From Rickettsiales bacterium (GTDB lineage Bacteria; Pseudomonadota; Alphaproteobacteria; Rickettsiales; UBA3002), in assembly GCA_022763105.1 (NCBI GenBank), contig JALEGK010000030.1, positions 1 through 64,000 on the forward strand: a stretch of DNA of 64,000 nt. Direction: 5' to 3'. Made by a program: the position numbers and the translations under genes. The notes under the pieces were generated by a model. The model made no database searches. It saw only the letters and a list, made by a program, of their open reading frames with translations, and was not told the DNA's origin. Shown here piece after piece: positions 20,170 through 29,625 of the stretch. How positions within the stretch are numbered: the first letter of the stretch is position 1; each line of letters begins with the position of its first letter.

Positions 20170-20484
20170 ATGTCAAAAATCTCCGATTTATCCCAACTGC
20201 TTAGCAGATCTATCGCACTTCTGAAGCAGCAAATGCGCGAGCTAGAAAAAGAAGGCGGCAACGAAGAAGAGCAGGAGCTGATCGCCAAACGCTGGCAACG
20301 GATATTTGGCAAGGATTCGGTGGTGGCGGTACTCGCCAAATTGGTGCAAATGCACAAACAGCTCGAAGAATTAGCCGCCAACCAACCCGATGAAGCGCAA
20401 GATGCAACCAAACCGCTAAGCGAAGCCGAATGGGACTGGCTAGAGCAGTGCTTGGCCCGCCATCGCGCTAAAAAAACTGAATAA
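20170..20484 (+). CDS. Small helical protein; possible GTA g1 / small-terminase-like (position-based)
   Basis: Coiled-coil-like 104-aa ORF, first plus-strand small ORF ahead of terL. Confidence 0.5.
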   Translation: MSKISDLSQLLSRSIALLKQQMRELEKEGGNEEEQELIAKRWQRIFGKDSVVAVLAKLVQMHKQLEELAANQPDEAQDATKPLSEAEWDWLEQCLARHRAKKTE

Positions 20485-20543
20485 TTTACCGCTTCTTAAG
20501 CTTTTACGCCTATCATATAAGAGCAAAAACAATAGAGGCGGCA

Positions 20544-21467
20544 ATGGCAGATAAAGAGAAACTCGATCCCAAAACAGCGATACTGCAACTGCTAGGAGAG
20601 CAGCAGGGCGGGTTTATGCATCAACTCAAAGAAGCCGCACACCCCAACTTCCAAAAAGGATTTTTTAGCGAAGATTTCCGTACGAGCTTGCAGCCAGGCT
20701 CATTTGCTATTCTTGATGTGCTTGAGGGATACGAACCAGTGCTTGCAGAGCTAAAGAAGTTTGAGGCAGGGCAAGAAAATGATCTGAAAGGAAAACTTGA
20801 GACCTTTATTAAAGAGCATGGGACTAAATTTCATTATGGAAAAGGTGGTGAAATTGGCGGTGGCGATAAACTCACCAGCGCGTTCAAAATACTAGATGGA
20901 AATGAAAAAGCCATGGATGCGGTCAAAGCATTGCGCGAGCCTATTTACGGCACAAAGGAACAGCAGGCGCATGGGTTGATCGATAAAATGACCAAATCGT
21001 TGGACTTAGAGCTGAATCCGGCCCAACGTCGCGATTTGGATACCAGTAAATATGCGGGCGAGCCTGATTGGAAGGACAGCTTGGCAACGCTACGTTCGGC
21101 AAGTAAAGCGCTTCGCGATGAGATGAAGGCCTATGCAACAGCCTTATATGGTGATAAATCGCCCATTGCTGGCATGGATAAAGGCCAAAGAGAAGAATTT
21201 CTGAATGGATTTCGTGATCGTATCGCGACGAAAGCCCAAGCAGTACAAGGCGCAATCGGTTCATTTATTGAAACCCATCTGCAGGATGCGGAGCCTTACC
21301 TGTTTGATCCGCAGATTGGTAATTTCAGGGCAGGGCTAGGAAATGCACAATCCATCACGAAAGGCTTCAATGAACAGGCAAAAGACCTGATAGAAAACGG
21401 TGGCGTGCAGGATATTCAGCATCGACAAGAGATGAGTAGACCCGATCGCGGCGGAATGCAGATCTAG
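20544..21467 (+). CDS. Uncharacterised intercalated protein
   Basis: 307-aa ORF with GGCGGCA leader and a weak box TTTAC-N6-TTAAG-N10-TATCAT upstream. Confidence 0.68.
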   Translation: MADKEKLDPKTAILQLLGEQQGGFMHQLKEAAHPNFQKGFFSEDFRTSLQPGSFAILDVLEGYEPVLAELKKFEAGQENDLKGKLETFIKEHGTKFHYGKGGEIGGGDKLTSAFKILDGNEKAMDAVKALREPIYGTKEQQAHGLIDKMTKSLDLELNPAQRRDLDTSKYAGEPDWKDSLATLRSASKALRDEMKAYATALYGDKSPIAGMDKGQREEFLNGFRDRIATKAQAVQGAIGSFIETHLQDAEPYLFDPQIGNFRAGLGNAQSITKGFNEQAKDLIENGGVQDIQHRQEMSRPDRGGMQI

Positions 21468-21470
21468 CGA

Positions 21471-21749
21471 CTAGACCTCGAAGCCGTAGCGCTCTTTTAA
21501 CATCTCTTTGATATCATCGCTTGGCTCTTCGCCGTAGCACGACGCAATGACCTTACCAAAATCTTCCAGATCGATCATACCGTCACCTTCAATCGCCTGC
21601 ATAAAAGCAGTCTCACGAGGAGGCTCGACCAGCACAAAGTAATAGGCCCAGCGTCCAGTCGAGTCTTTCGCCTTTAGCTTGTGAATCAGATGTCCCTTTT
21701 TCGAGATAATCTGATCCGCAAAGGATTTCTTCTTTGGAGGTTCAGCCAT
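21471..21749 (-). CDS. Small uncharacterised protein, paralogue of 41946..42308
   Basis: LEDFGKVIASCYGEEPSDDIKEMLKERYGFEV vs PEDYGVIVESGVGEPTDEVKQRMHDEYGFNHD. Confidence 0.68.
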   Translation of the reverse strand: MAEPPKKKSFADQIISKKGHLIHKLKAKDSTGRWAYYFVLVEPPRETAFMQAIEGDGMIDLEDFGKVIASCYGEEPSDDIKEMLKERYGFEV

Positions 21750-21908
21750 GATAAATGCGCGCGTACCCTGTTCGTTTTATAACTATTTCCCTTATAGTTA
21801 GGCAAATAGCCCAAAAAATCAACCTGCCTGAGCATATGCCCTCTCAAACCCCTCATTTTCTGCGCAATGTGGCCTAAACGCACATTCATGCACATTTTCC
21901 GGGCGGTC

Positions 21909-21940
21909 TTAACGTCTTTTTAACATATCTATGCTATTGT
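21909..21940 (+). promoter_or_regulatory. Type II box: TTAAC-N6-TTAAC-N10-TATTGT (for 21962); CtrA-like TTAA-N7-TTAA
   Basis: TTAACgtctttTTAACatatctatgcTATTGT. Confidence 0.62.
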
Positions 21941-21961
21941 ATAGGCAATAAAAAAGGAAAA

Positions 21962-22204
21962 GTGAGAGTGACAGAGCGAGACTACACCAAAATTTCGGCA
22001 GAAATCATCCAGCCACAAGCAGGGCAGGAGCATGATGCTGTTGAGCAGTCGAAGGATGTCGCATCGAACTGGCCGCCGACCGAGATGGTTGTCAATCTGG
22101 CAGAAAAAGCCGCATTCAAATTTGCGCGCCGCGAGCATGAATTCGATAATGCCGGTGCTAAAGATGTCTTGCCTAAGCCGCCTAAGGGCTTCAGCATCGC
22201 CTAA
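21962..22204 (+). CDS. Small uncharacterised protein
   Basis: GTG-start ORF with AAGGA upstream and TTAAC-N6-TTAAC-N10-TATTGT promoter. Confidence 0.6.
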   Translation: MRVTERDYTKISAEIIQPQAGQEHDAVEQSKDVASNWPPTEMVVNLAEKAAFKFARREHEFDNAGAKDVLPKPPKGFSIA

Positions 22205-22224
22205 TCATTATGTTTCAAAGAATC

Positions 22225-22953
22225 TTAGTGATGACCACCATGTAAATGATGGTGATGATGATCGTGGAACATCGAGTGAATCAACCCCGAATGCTTACTA
22301 TGCGCCGCAAGCACGGTCTTAGACGGCATACCCGTCTCTGGGTGATGCAGAATATGCGATGAATGACTATGGCGCGGGTCGTATTTCTCTTTAAAAGAGC
22401 GCACCTTAGGGTGGTTCATGATGCTGCCTTTAAGTGAGTCAGCATTAAATTGTCCGCCTGTCTGACCAATATTCGCCACATGCTGCACAGCCATATCAAC
22501 GACATGTGCAAAAATTTCATGAATTTCCTCTGGTGGAATGCGCAGCGCCATTGAGCCGCGTAATAGCTCTGCCACGACCTGATGCGCCACCTGAGTGGCC
22601 TTAACCACATGGTCGGGGTCTAGTGAAATGCCGCGCTGCTGCTCAAAACTGCGCGCGCCATCGACCATCATGCTGTCCATTTGCTCATGCATTGTATGCA
22701 TTTTGCGAATCGCAGCAAGCTGGTCGTCTTTGGTGTTCAGGAAGTGGTTGCGATCAACAAATGTGTCATTACTCTCGGTATGTACAGCCTGAGAAGGGCT
22801 GCCCACCGATACATTAGCCACTTCGGCACGATCAATCTTTTTCTCGCCGGGGCTGGTCGCTGCCGGCACAGAAATATTAATCTGGATGACGCTCCCTTTG
22901 GGGGCGTTGAACCATTCTGGCATGGCTTCGGTCTGTGATTTCTGTTCTTCCAT
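22225..22953 (-). CDS. Uncharacterised protein with His-rich C-terminus
   Basis: C-terminus MFHDHHHHHLHGGHH; start set at MEEQKSQTE (GGAG RBS, downstream of the predicted TSS). Confidence 0.7.
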   Translation of the reverse strand: MEEQKSQTEAMPEWFNAPKGSVIQINISVPAATSPGEKKIDRAEVANVSVGSPSQAVHTESNDTFVDRNHFLNTKDDQLAAIRKMHTMHEQMDSMMVDGARSFEQQRGISLDPDHVVKATQVAHQVVAELLRGSMALRIPPEEIHEIFAHVVDMAVQHVANIGQTGGQFNADSLKGSIMNHPKVRSFKEKYDPRHSHSSHILHHPETGMPSKTVLAAHSKHSGLIHSMFHDHHHHHLHGGHH

Positions 22954-22970
22954 TGATATCTCCACACTCC

Positions 22971-23014
22971 ACTATAACCTAAACCCTTGTCTTTGTTTGT
23001 GAATATTGCGTGAC
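22971..23014 (-). promoter_or_regulatory. Type I box: GTCAC-N6-TTCAC-N22-TATAGT (for 22225..22953)
   Basis: Minus strand GTCACgcaataTTCACaaacaaagacaagggtttaggtTATAGT. Confidence 0.75.
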
Positions 23015-23041
23015 AGTTGAGTGTTAATTTTGCAACAAATG

Positions 23042-23073
23042 TTAACCTTTTAGTCATAGTTTTTTGTTAATAT
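23042..23073 (+). promoter_or_regulatory. Type II box: TTAAC-N6-GTCAT-N10-TAATAT (for 23105)
   Basis: TTAACcttttaGTCATagttttttgtTAATAT. Confidence 0.58.
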
Positions 23074-23104
23074 TACGCATGGGGTTTTAGGAGTTAAACA
23101 CACG

Positions 23105-23443
23105 ATGGAATTATTGAATAGATTGCCCAATACCACCAGCGAGATGCTAGAAGCGATGGGCGTAGATTTAACCAAAATGCGTGAAGAGGCAGGGGACGAA
23201 GTAGCCTTTCAGCATCGTATCCGAATGCTGCCACAAACACATTATGCGAACCGCATGCTGATGGCGATTCATTTGCGACGCCAAGCGCGCGGTGACAGCG
23301 TTGAGATGATGGAATTTGAGTTCTTTCATCCCAATGACCATGACAATGCGGACTATATTGCCGCACGGGATGCTGCTTACCTGACGCAGCAATGGCGCGA
23401 CGAAACCAATAAATACGGGACGATTGAAGCCCGCGGCCAATGA
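23105..23443 (+). CDS. Small uncharacterised protein
   Basis: 112-aa ORF with TTAAC-N6-GTCAT-N10-TAATAT upstream. Confidence 0.62.
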   Translation: MELLNRLPNTTSEMLEAMGVDLTKMREEAGDEVAFQHRIRMLPQTHYANRMLMAIHLRRQARGDSVEMMEFEFFHPNDHDNADYIAARDAAYLTQQWRDETNKYGTIEARGQ

Positions 23444-23473
23444 GCCAAACAAGACAACGATGGGAGCTAGACT

Positions 23474-23916
23474 ATGCAATATGAAGGTGAACGCTTAGCG
23501 GCGGTCTATGCGCGAGAAATCGCGGAAGAGGCGCGCATGGAAGGCGTAGAAGGTGCAGAGATTTTAGAGCTGATTGCACTATCGCTGCTGCCAGAAGATA
23601 CGGACTGGCACGAGCTGGACCAGCGCGACACAGCAGAACGCAAGCTGATAGCCGCAGCGGTCAATGCCCCAACATGCAAGTGCTGCTCGCACAAGATAAA
23701 ATGTGGCCGGGCGGCGGTCTGCTCAACCATATTATTCAGACATTGGGCACGCCTGCTAATCTTCGCAAAGCACAAGCAGCCATCGATGCGAGCGATCCGG
23801 GCATCCGCGCGATTCTCGATCTGGCTAAGGCACAGGTTAAAGAAGATAAGCTGGCTGATGTCGCATCGAATTTAGGGAATCATCCGCCGGGTGACAAACC
23901 AACGCGCGGTCGATAG
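23474..23916 (+). CDS. Uncharacterised protein, apparently two frames (possible -1 frameshift near 23668 or overlapping genes)
   Basis: Frame starting 23474 looks protein-like to about residue 66 (KLIAAAVNAP); the plausible continuation (PNMQVLLAQDKMWPGGGLLNHIIQTLG...) is in the -1 frame at a CCCC run. Confidence 0.45.
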
Positions 23917-23941
23917 CGACCTTCTCATAAAGTGATACTAT

Positions 23942-25171
23942 TTATTGTTTCATGATGTCGCCCGCACTCATGCCGGCCACCGAATGTGCTTGTAAAATCG
24001 AGCGGCCATACCTGACGGTTGCGGCGGTGAAGACGATGTCGGGATCATCTTGAGCAATGGCGCTCATAAGCGCACCACTTTCCATCAAATGATTATCGAG
24101 CTGATCAGGCGAGCATTCTTTAGCGACATCTTGTGCTGCACGGCACGGGTTAATGGCGCGGCGCGTGGTTTCTAAAAAGGTATGCGCAAACCCCATCCCA
24201 GGAATGGGCGCTTCTTTGCTATCTAACACGCTGATGCTGTTATTGCCTGCACGGCTTGGCTGGCCTTGCGTGATGGCATGGTCTTTTATAAAGCGGTTCG
24301 CTTGGCTCAGCGATTGTAATTTCTCATCGACATCTTGGCCGGTATTCTGATCATCGGCACATAGTGGACGCGCATGAAGTTGCTCGGGGCACGCACCAGA
24401 CTCTACGGCCTTTGCAAAGCCGATCTGATCTGGGCTAGCAGGGCGAAATAAATCACTTCGATGCTCTTTGATAAAGGCGAGCATCTGATCAAGGCGGCGG
24501 GTCGCCTCAGGCGTTGGCGATAGTTCCACATCTTCAAGCAGCAACGCCTCAGATAAAGGAATACGGAAATTGCCACTGCCATCATTCATCGGGCGCACAG
24601 GGCTATGCTCATCGATCTCCTCATCTTCCATGCCTGCGACTAAGTGGGCGGGCACATCTTGAGGGCGTGCGACGGCGCCATATTCGTCATATTGAGACGG
24701 CACATGATAGCTGCCTTTTGGAAAGTCAATCGGACCGAATGCTAATTGGACAAGCCCGGCAAAGGCTTGCAAATGGCGCTGATAATCGGGATTGGAAAAC
24801 AGGTCACGCTCAATCTCTTCGGCGATGCTCTTAAATTCGCTGTAACCATGTTCGGGAGTGCGCGCTTCAAGCACAGCTCCGATATCATCTAATATCTTGT
24901 TGGCAACATACAGCCGTCCAAAATAATTCATCTCCGGCATCGGAGGTTGCGAGGTAATCGAAAGTAGCTTTTCCTGATATTGCGCGACCAGTGTTGGGGC
25001 CGCACTTGCTAAGCTGACGCGCTGCGTTGACGGGCCATCACTAAGCGCCATACTGCCAGGCACAGACGTGGTGACTTGTATGTCTTTCATATCATCAGCC
25101 AACAGATTCAGCATCATCTGAACATGCTGTGGTTCCATCTCATAGCGTTTTGATCTGCGTCCTGTAACCAT
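23942..25171 (-). CDS. Uncharacterised protein, tandem paralogue of 25177..26631
   Basis: LLADDMKDIQV / PDYQRHLQAFAGLVQLAFGPIDFPKGSYHVPSQY align with the neighbour. Confidence 0.72.
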   Translation of the reverse strand: MVTGRRSKRYEMEPQHVQMMLNLLADDMKDIQVTTSVPGSMALSDGPSTQRVSLASAAPTLVAQYQEKLLSITSQPPMPEMNYFGRLYVANKILDDIGAVLEARTPEHGYSEFKSIAEEIERDLFSNPDYQRHLQAFAGLVQLAFGPIDFPKGSYHVPSQYDEYGAVARPQDVPAHLVAGMEDEEIDEHSPVRPMNDGSGNFRIPLSEALLLEDVELSPTPEATRRLDQMLAFIKEHRSDLFRPASPDQIGFAKAVESGACPEQLHARPLCADDQNTGQDVDEKLQSLSQANRFIKDHAITQGQPSRAGNNSISVLDSKEAPIPGMGFAHTFLETTRRAINPCRAAQDVAKECSPDQLDNHLMESGALMSAIAQDDPDIVFTAATVRYGRSILQAHSVAGMSAGDIMKQ

Positions 25172-25176
25172 AATTC

Positions 25177-26631
25177 CTACTGTTTTATCGGGCCATTGCC
25201 TCGCCCCATTCCGAGTGCCGCAGTAGAGCTAATCGCACCGCCATGCGACACACGTGTTTCACCTAACATAAAATCACCGGACTCCATCTCTAAATCGCGC
25301 GTATCATCTGCATTGGCATGTGCTTCGAGTTTTAAGAAGCTTTGTGTCCAAGCACGCTTGAGTTTAGTGGGGGATAAGCGCGGCTCAAACGCATGCTCCG
25401 TCATATCGAGTAAGGTGCGAGAAAACGCAACCGCTGGCATGGCATCATCCGGATTCATCATATTGCGAATCCGTTTTCTGCGCCCGCCACGCGCTTCCAT
25501 TTCTGAGCGCTGCGCCATATCACGCAAGGTTTTTGCACCATTACCAAGCACGGCTAGTTTCGACTCTACGCCTTTATGTGTGTTATTGTCATGAGTGCTT
25601 AAATCATCAAACGGCGCATCCACCAGATCGCGGCGCTCTACATCGATATGCTGAATCTGGTGCGGTTGTAACGGCATGAAAAGCGCATCGCGATGCGTAT
25701 CTAAATGATGCATCATGCGCGATAGTCGAATCGATGCTTCGGCAGAAGGGTCAAGCTTGACGCCTTCAATTTGCATGCGATGCGATAAGGTCAGTGATTC
25801 GCCTTCATCCTCAATGTCATGCTCGTCATCATCTAGCTCTTCGCCTGCTTCTTTTTCATCTTCAACGGCTGTATCTGGTGTGTGCTCTGCTGCGACGCGA
25901 TCATCGGAAGCGACTTCTGCATCGGCTAAATCAATATCGGCTGGGTTTTCTGGCTCGCTATAAATATCTGCTACATCACGATTAGCGGGAGGCATATCTT
26001 TAAGCTCAACAGGACGATCTTTAACATCGCTACCGGCAGCATCCATCAGCCCGATATCTTTAGGCTGCTCGCCCGGCTCATCTTCAAGAGCGGAATCATC
26101 GAAATGACTGAAATCGAAACGCGCATATTGTTCGGGAATATGATAGGTGGAATGAAGCTCGACCGGCTCAACTGCCAGCTTTACTAATTGCGAGTAAGCG
26201 CGCAAATGATTCTGATATTCAGGAGAGTGAAACCATTCGCAATAATCGTCGACGGCTTTGCGCAAGCTCTGCGCCGTAAAGCCTTCACCTGTTTGCGATT
26301 CGAGGAAGAAGACAAAATCATGCCGCATTTTGAAGGAAATAAAATTCCGTGTGAAATTACCCGCTTCAGCCAACTCACCCTTATGCATGGCCGAGAAAAA
26401 TAAACGCGCCACACGGTCACCACAATCAGGGTAGAGTAACTCAATATCATGGGACGAATAACGATCCGTAGCCGGGTTATAAGACATGACCGAGATGTGC
26501 CCCACATCATCAGCAATCAGATTCAGCACATTTGTTGCCGCCTGCGATGACATCACATGCTCATCATGGCCAGTGATCACCGAATCGGTTGGCTGAGTCT
26601 GATCTTCATTCTGTTCGTCGTCGTCGGACAT
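25177..26631 (-). CDS. Uncharacterised protein, tandem paralogue of 23942..25171
   Basis: LIADDVGHISV / PEYQNHLRAYSQLVKLAVEPVELHSTYHIPEQY; start placed at MSDDDEQ (GGGAG RBS) because the predicted -10 lies inside the longer ORF. Confidence 0.72.
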   Translation of the reverse strand: MSDDDEQNEDQTQPTDSVITGHDEHVMSSQAATNVLNLIADDVGHISVMSYNPATDRYSSHDIELLYPDCGDRVARLFFSAMHKGELAEAGNFTRNFISFKMRHDFVFFLESQTGEGFTAQSLRKAVDDYCEWFHSPEYQNHLRAYSQLVKLAVEPVELHSTYHIPEQYARFDFSHFDDSALEDEPGEQPKDIGLMDAAGSDVKDRPVELKDMPPANRDVADIYSEPENPADIDLADAEVASDDRVAAEHTPDTAVEDEKEAGEELDDDEHDIEDEGESLTLSHRMQIEGVKLDPSAEASIRLSRMMHHLDTHRDALFMPLQPHQIQHIDVERRDLVDAPFDDLSTHDNNTHKGVESKLAVLGNGAKTLRDMAQRSEMEARGGRRKRIRNMMNPDDAMPAVAFSRTLLDMTEHAFEPRLSPTKLKRAWTQSFLKLEAHANADDTRDLEMESGDFMLGETRVSHGGAISSTAALGMGRGNGPIKQ

Positions 26632-26661
26632 TTCATCTCCCGCGCGAATTGCACCGCCTAC

Positions 26662-26705
26662 AGTATATAGATAAGGAGCCGTCATATGCGTGACAATTCG
26701 ATGAA
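26662..26705 (-). promoter_or_regulatory. Type I box: TTCAT-N6-GTCAC-N22-TATACT (for 25177..26631), overlapping the terL start
   Basis: Minus strand TTCATcgaattGTCACgcatatgacggctccttatctaTATACT. Confidence 0.72.
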
Positions 26706-27597
26706 AGATGCCGGATTGCGAACCCAGCTTGAACGCATGATAATTAACGATTTTTGCGGCTTTTTAAGCTATGGCTTCGCGATTTTGAATCCAAACCGCG
26801 CTTACCAGCATAATTGGCATATCGAGCTGATTTCTGAGTATTTAAAAGCTATTGAGCAGGGCCAAATCACGCGCCTTATTATCAATTTACCGCCCCGATC
26901 ACTCAAATCGACGATGATATCGGTCGCATGGCCCGCATGGTTGCTGGCACATAACCCCAGCATGCAGATTATGGCGGCAAGCTATAGCCAACAACTCGCC
27001 GATAAACATAGCCAGGATTGCCGCATGATCGTGCAATCTGAAGCTTACCAGAGGTGTTTTTCTGACACCAAACTATGCCGCACACAAAATGAAAAACATA
27101 AATGGATGACGAGCAAACGCGGCATGCGACTCGCCACCAGTATCTGGGGGTCAGCCACAGGTGAGGGCGGCGATATCCTCATCGCCGATGATGTGATGAA
27201 CGCGCTGCAAGCGCAAAGCGCAATGGCGAGAGCGAGCATCAATGATTGGTTTGATCATACCTTTGCCACACGGCTGAATGACAAAAAGAAAGGCGCGATT
27301 ATTGTGGTGATGCAACGGCTGCATGAAGACGATACAACGGGGCATTTACTGCAAAAAGGCGGGTGGGAGCATCTGTGCCTGCCAGCGATGGCCGAGCAAA
27401 CGCTACGCTATCAGATGAATGGCAAAACATGGACACGCAAACGCGGCAGCCTGCTGCATGCCAAACGCGAAAACACCAAGCTGATTGAGCGCGCAAAGAC
27501 AGAGCTTGGCTCGGCGCATTTTAATGCGCAATACCAACAAAACCCGCTACCACAAGGCGGTGGCATGATAGAGCTGGATTGGTTTGTTAGGTTTTAA
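26686..27597 (+). CDS. Phage/GTA large terminase, N-terminal ATPase half
   Basis: NLPPRSLKSTMISVAWPAWLLAHNP (Walker A-like), GGDILIADDVMNA (Walker B-like DD), ends at QYQQNPLPQGGGMIELDWFVRF*, the usual ATPase/nuclease linker. Confidence 0.92.
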   Translation: MRDNSMKDAGLRTQLERMIINDFCGFLSYGFAILNPNRAYQHNWHIELISEYLKAIEQGQITRLIINLPPRSLKSTMISVAWPAWLLAHNPSMQIMAASYSQQLADKHSQDCRMIVQSEAYQRCFSDTKLCRTQNEKHKWMTSKRGMRLATSIWGSATGEGGDILIADDVMNALQAQSAMARASINDWFDHTFATRLNDKKKGAIIVVMQRLHEDDTTGHLLQKGGWEHLCLPAMAEQTLRYQMNGKTWTRKRGSLLHAKRENTKLIERAKTELGSAHFNAQYQQNPLPQGGGMIELDWFVRF

Positions 27598-27603
27598 TTG
27601 AGC

Positions 27604-28341
27604 TTAGGCGACGCCTTCGCCTGGCCCACCTTTAGGGCGGCGGTCTTCGATATCTGGTCGCTGCACGCCATCATCCATGCCAGCGAGCTTAATATCAGGA
27701 TGGCCCAAGTCTTTACCATCAACAGCACTTTGTTTGCCCAAGCCAAAACCAAAACGATTAACATCGCCTACACTGCCGTCTTCGAGTTGCTTGAAAAGCT
27801 CATCCATTGATTTAATCGTGCCACCACTCGGTGATATGGATATGAAACTTTTTAAAGTTGGCGGAGTTTCGCCTGGCTTGTAATCCATTTTATGGCCTCG
27901 AGCGAGACCGCGCATATATTCTACTGATTGGAAAAGTTGAATGCCGCCACGGTCAAATTGCTGATATTCTTTTTCGATCTGATCCCTTAACATTCTAAAG
28001 CCTAATCTGTATTCACCAGCATTCTCACGCCAGTCATTTGAGTTAGCTTCTAACGCTGGTAAATTTTCAAGGCGGCGACCATAGCCATTCCATACTTGTT
28101 CGCGCATACTGTCGATGACGGTTTGAAAGCCGCCTCGGTAATCTGGTGGAGAGGTTTTATCTGCTTCGGTTTTTACCAAACGACGAAAGGCATTGAGATC
28201 ATCATTGCTCATCGTACGGAACATGTCCGATATTAACCCGTTCACGCGTTCGACAGCCTGTCTGGCATCTTTATAATGCGCATAATTATGCCTGTCCTTA
28301 GAGGCGAGTGATTGATAGGTCATTCCCGATAAATCGGCCAT
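27604..28341 (-). CDS. Uncharacterised protein inserted between the terminase halves
   Basis: 245-aa ORF on the opposite strand, fully contained in the terL split. Confidence 0.7.
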   Translation of the reverse strand: MADLSGMTYQSLASKDRHNYAHYKDARQAVERVNGLISDMFRTMSNDDLNAFRRLVKTEADKTSPPDYRGGFQTVIDSMREQVWNGYGRRLENLPALEANSNDWRENAGEYRLGFRMLRDQIEKEYQQFDRGGIQLFQSVEYMRGLARGHKMDYKPGETPPTLKSFISISPSGGTIKSMDELFKQLEDGSVGDVNRFGFGLGKQSAVDGKDLGHPDIKLAGMDDGVQRPDIEDRRPKGGPGEGVA

Positions 28342-28405
28342 CGCGCTAACTCCTACTTTCTTATTTTTCTGCCCTTACAGCTTAACATCAAGAGGTTAAC
28401 ACTTT

Positions 28406-28897
28406 ATGAAAATTACCCAATCATGGGACACGGCAATTAAGTCGGGTTCTCAGCATGATAGAAGCGTCTGCGCGACCTTTGAAAAGGCCGAAGGTGCACC
28501 GCATAAACTCATCGATATATGGGCGGCGCGCGTGGAATATCCGGCTCTAAAACGCCAAGTGATCGAGTTGGCCGCTAAATTTCAGCCGCATGCCATTTTG
28601 ATCGAAGATAAGGCATCGGGCCAATCGCTCATTCAGGATCTGCGGCGCGATACCGATTTGCCGATTCTACCCATCATGCCCAAAGGCGATAAAATCACGC
28701 GCGTGGCACAAATCACCCCAATGATAGAAGCAGGATTGATCGCGCTGCCTAAGCACGCCCATTGGCTTGCAGATTTTGAAGCGGAGATAGCAGGGTTCCC
28801 GAATGCATCACACGATGATCAGGTCGATGCGTTCTCGCAATATCTGAATTGGGTGCGTGCGCAAAGCTGGCAACAAACGAAGATTCGTACGCTCTAA
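28406..28897 (+). CDS. Phage/GTA large terminase, C-terminal RNase H-like nuclease half
   Basis: QSWDTAIKSGSQHDRSV, EYPALKRQVIELA, ILIEDKASGQSLIQDL, HDDQVDAFSQYLNW; own ATG with AAGAGG upstream. Confidence 0.92.
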   Translation: MKITQSWDTAIKSGSQHDRSVCATFEKAEGAPHKLIDIWAARVEYPALKRQVIELAAKFQPHAILIEDKASGQSLIQDLRRDTDLPILPIMPKGDKITRVAQITPMIEAGLIALPKHAHWLADFEAEIAGFPNASHDDQVDAFSQYLNWVRAQSWQQTKIRTL

Positions 28898-29625
28898 CCC
28901 ATCGGTGGCAGATCGCTTCCTGCCTCTCGTTTTGGAGGCGGGTTAGGTAGGGTGCCGTGCCATTCGCTGACCGCTATTTCAGCCATATCGCACATATGGG
29001 CAGCAAATTGACACAGCGCCTGACCATTAGGACTCATCGACTTAAGCTTGCCTTGCGAATTGAGGGCGCTACGGATTTCGTCGGCGCGTCCTTCAATCTG
29101 TTCACGCAATAAGCCAATTGCGGCGCTCGCTTCTTCATATTGTCCTGCTGCTGGAGCTTCCTCATCACTATTGTCGTTTGCTGCCGCGCTAAGAGAGTTA
29201 AAAAAGCGCGCCTGATTGACAGCCTTACGGTATGCTTGCGTTTCGTTATGTACAGCGGTTAGCGCGCGCTCCCACATGCCGTCATTGAGCGTAAAATAAG
29301 TGTCATCAGCGGTAATCGCCTCGGCAGAATAATTATCACCACTCAGATCAGCAGCAATGTTCATGAGATGCTTGCTGGAATCCAGATAATGCTTCACCAC
29401 CATCCAATGCGCATCATCGACATTGGCGACTTCGGGTAAACATTCAACCATCGCGCGCTCATCGGTCAATGCTTCTTGCACGTTGAATTCGGCTTTCTTA
29501 GGTGGGTTGCTTAGCACTTCGATAATCTCTGGTGCGGGGCGACGTTCTGACCATTGCGGCCCATCATAAAGCCATGAGAAGATCGTATCGATTGGGGATT
29601 TAATATATTGCTGACCCATGATCAC
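28894..29625 (-). CDS. Uncharacterised protein, tandem paralogue of 29622..30356
   Basis: SAEAITADDTYF...LNSQGKLKSMSPNGQALCQFAAHMCDMAEIAVSEWHGTLPNPPPK aligns with the neighbour. Confidence 0.72.
   Translation of the reverse strand: MIMGQQYIKSPIDTIFSWLYDGPQWSERRPAPEIIEVLSNPPKKAEFNVQEALTDERAMVECLPEVANVDDAHWMVVKHYLDSSKHLMNIAADLSGDNYSAEAITADDTYFTLNDGMWERALTAVHNETQAYRKAVNQARFFNSLSAAANDNSDEEAPAAGQYEEASAAIGLLREQIEGRADEIRSALNSQGKLKSMSPNGQALCQFAAHMCDMAEIAVSEWHGTLPNPPPKREAGSDLPPMG

Noticed and set aside
26686-28897. Interpreting terL as a pseudogene, intron or intein interruption
   Set aside because: Both halves are intact with catalytic motifs, the second has its own start and RBS, and the intervening ORF is antisense and lacks recognisable splicing or homing features.
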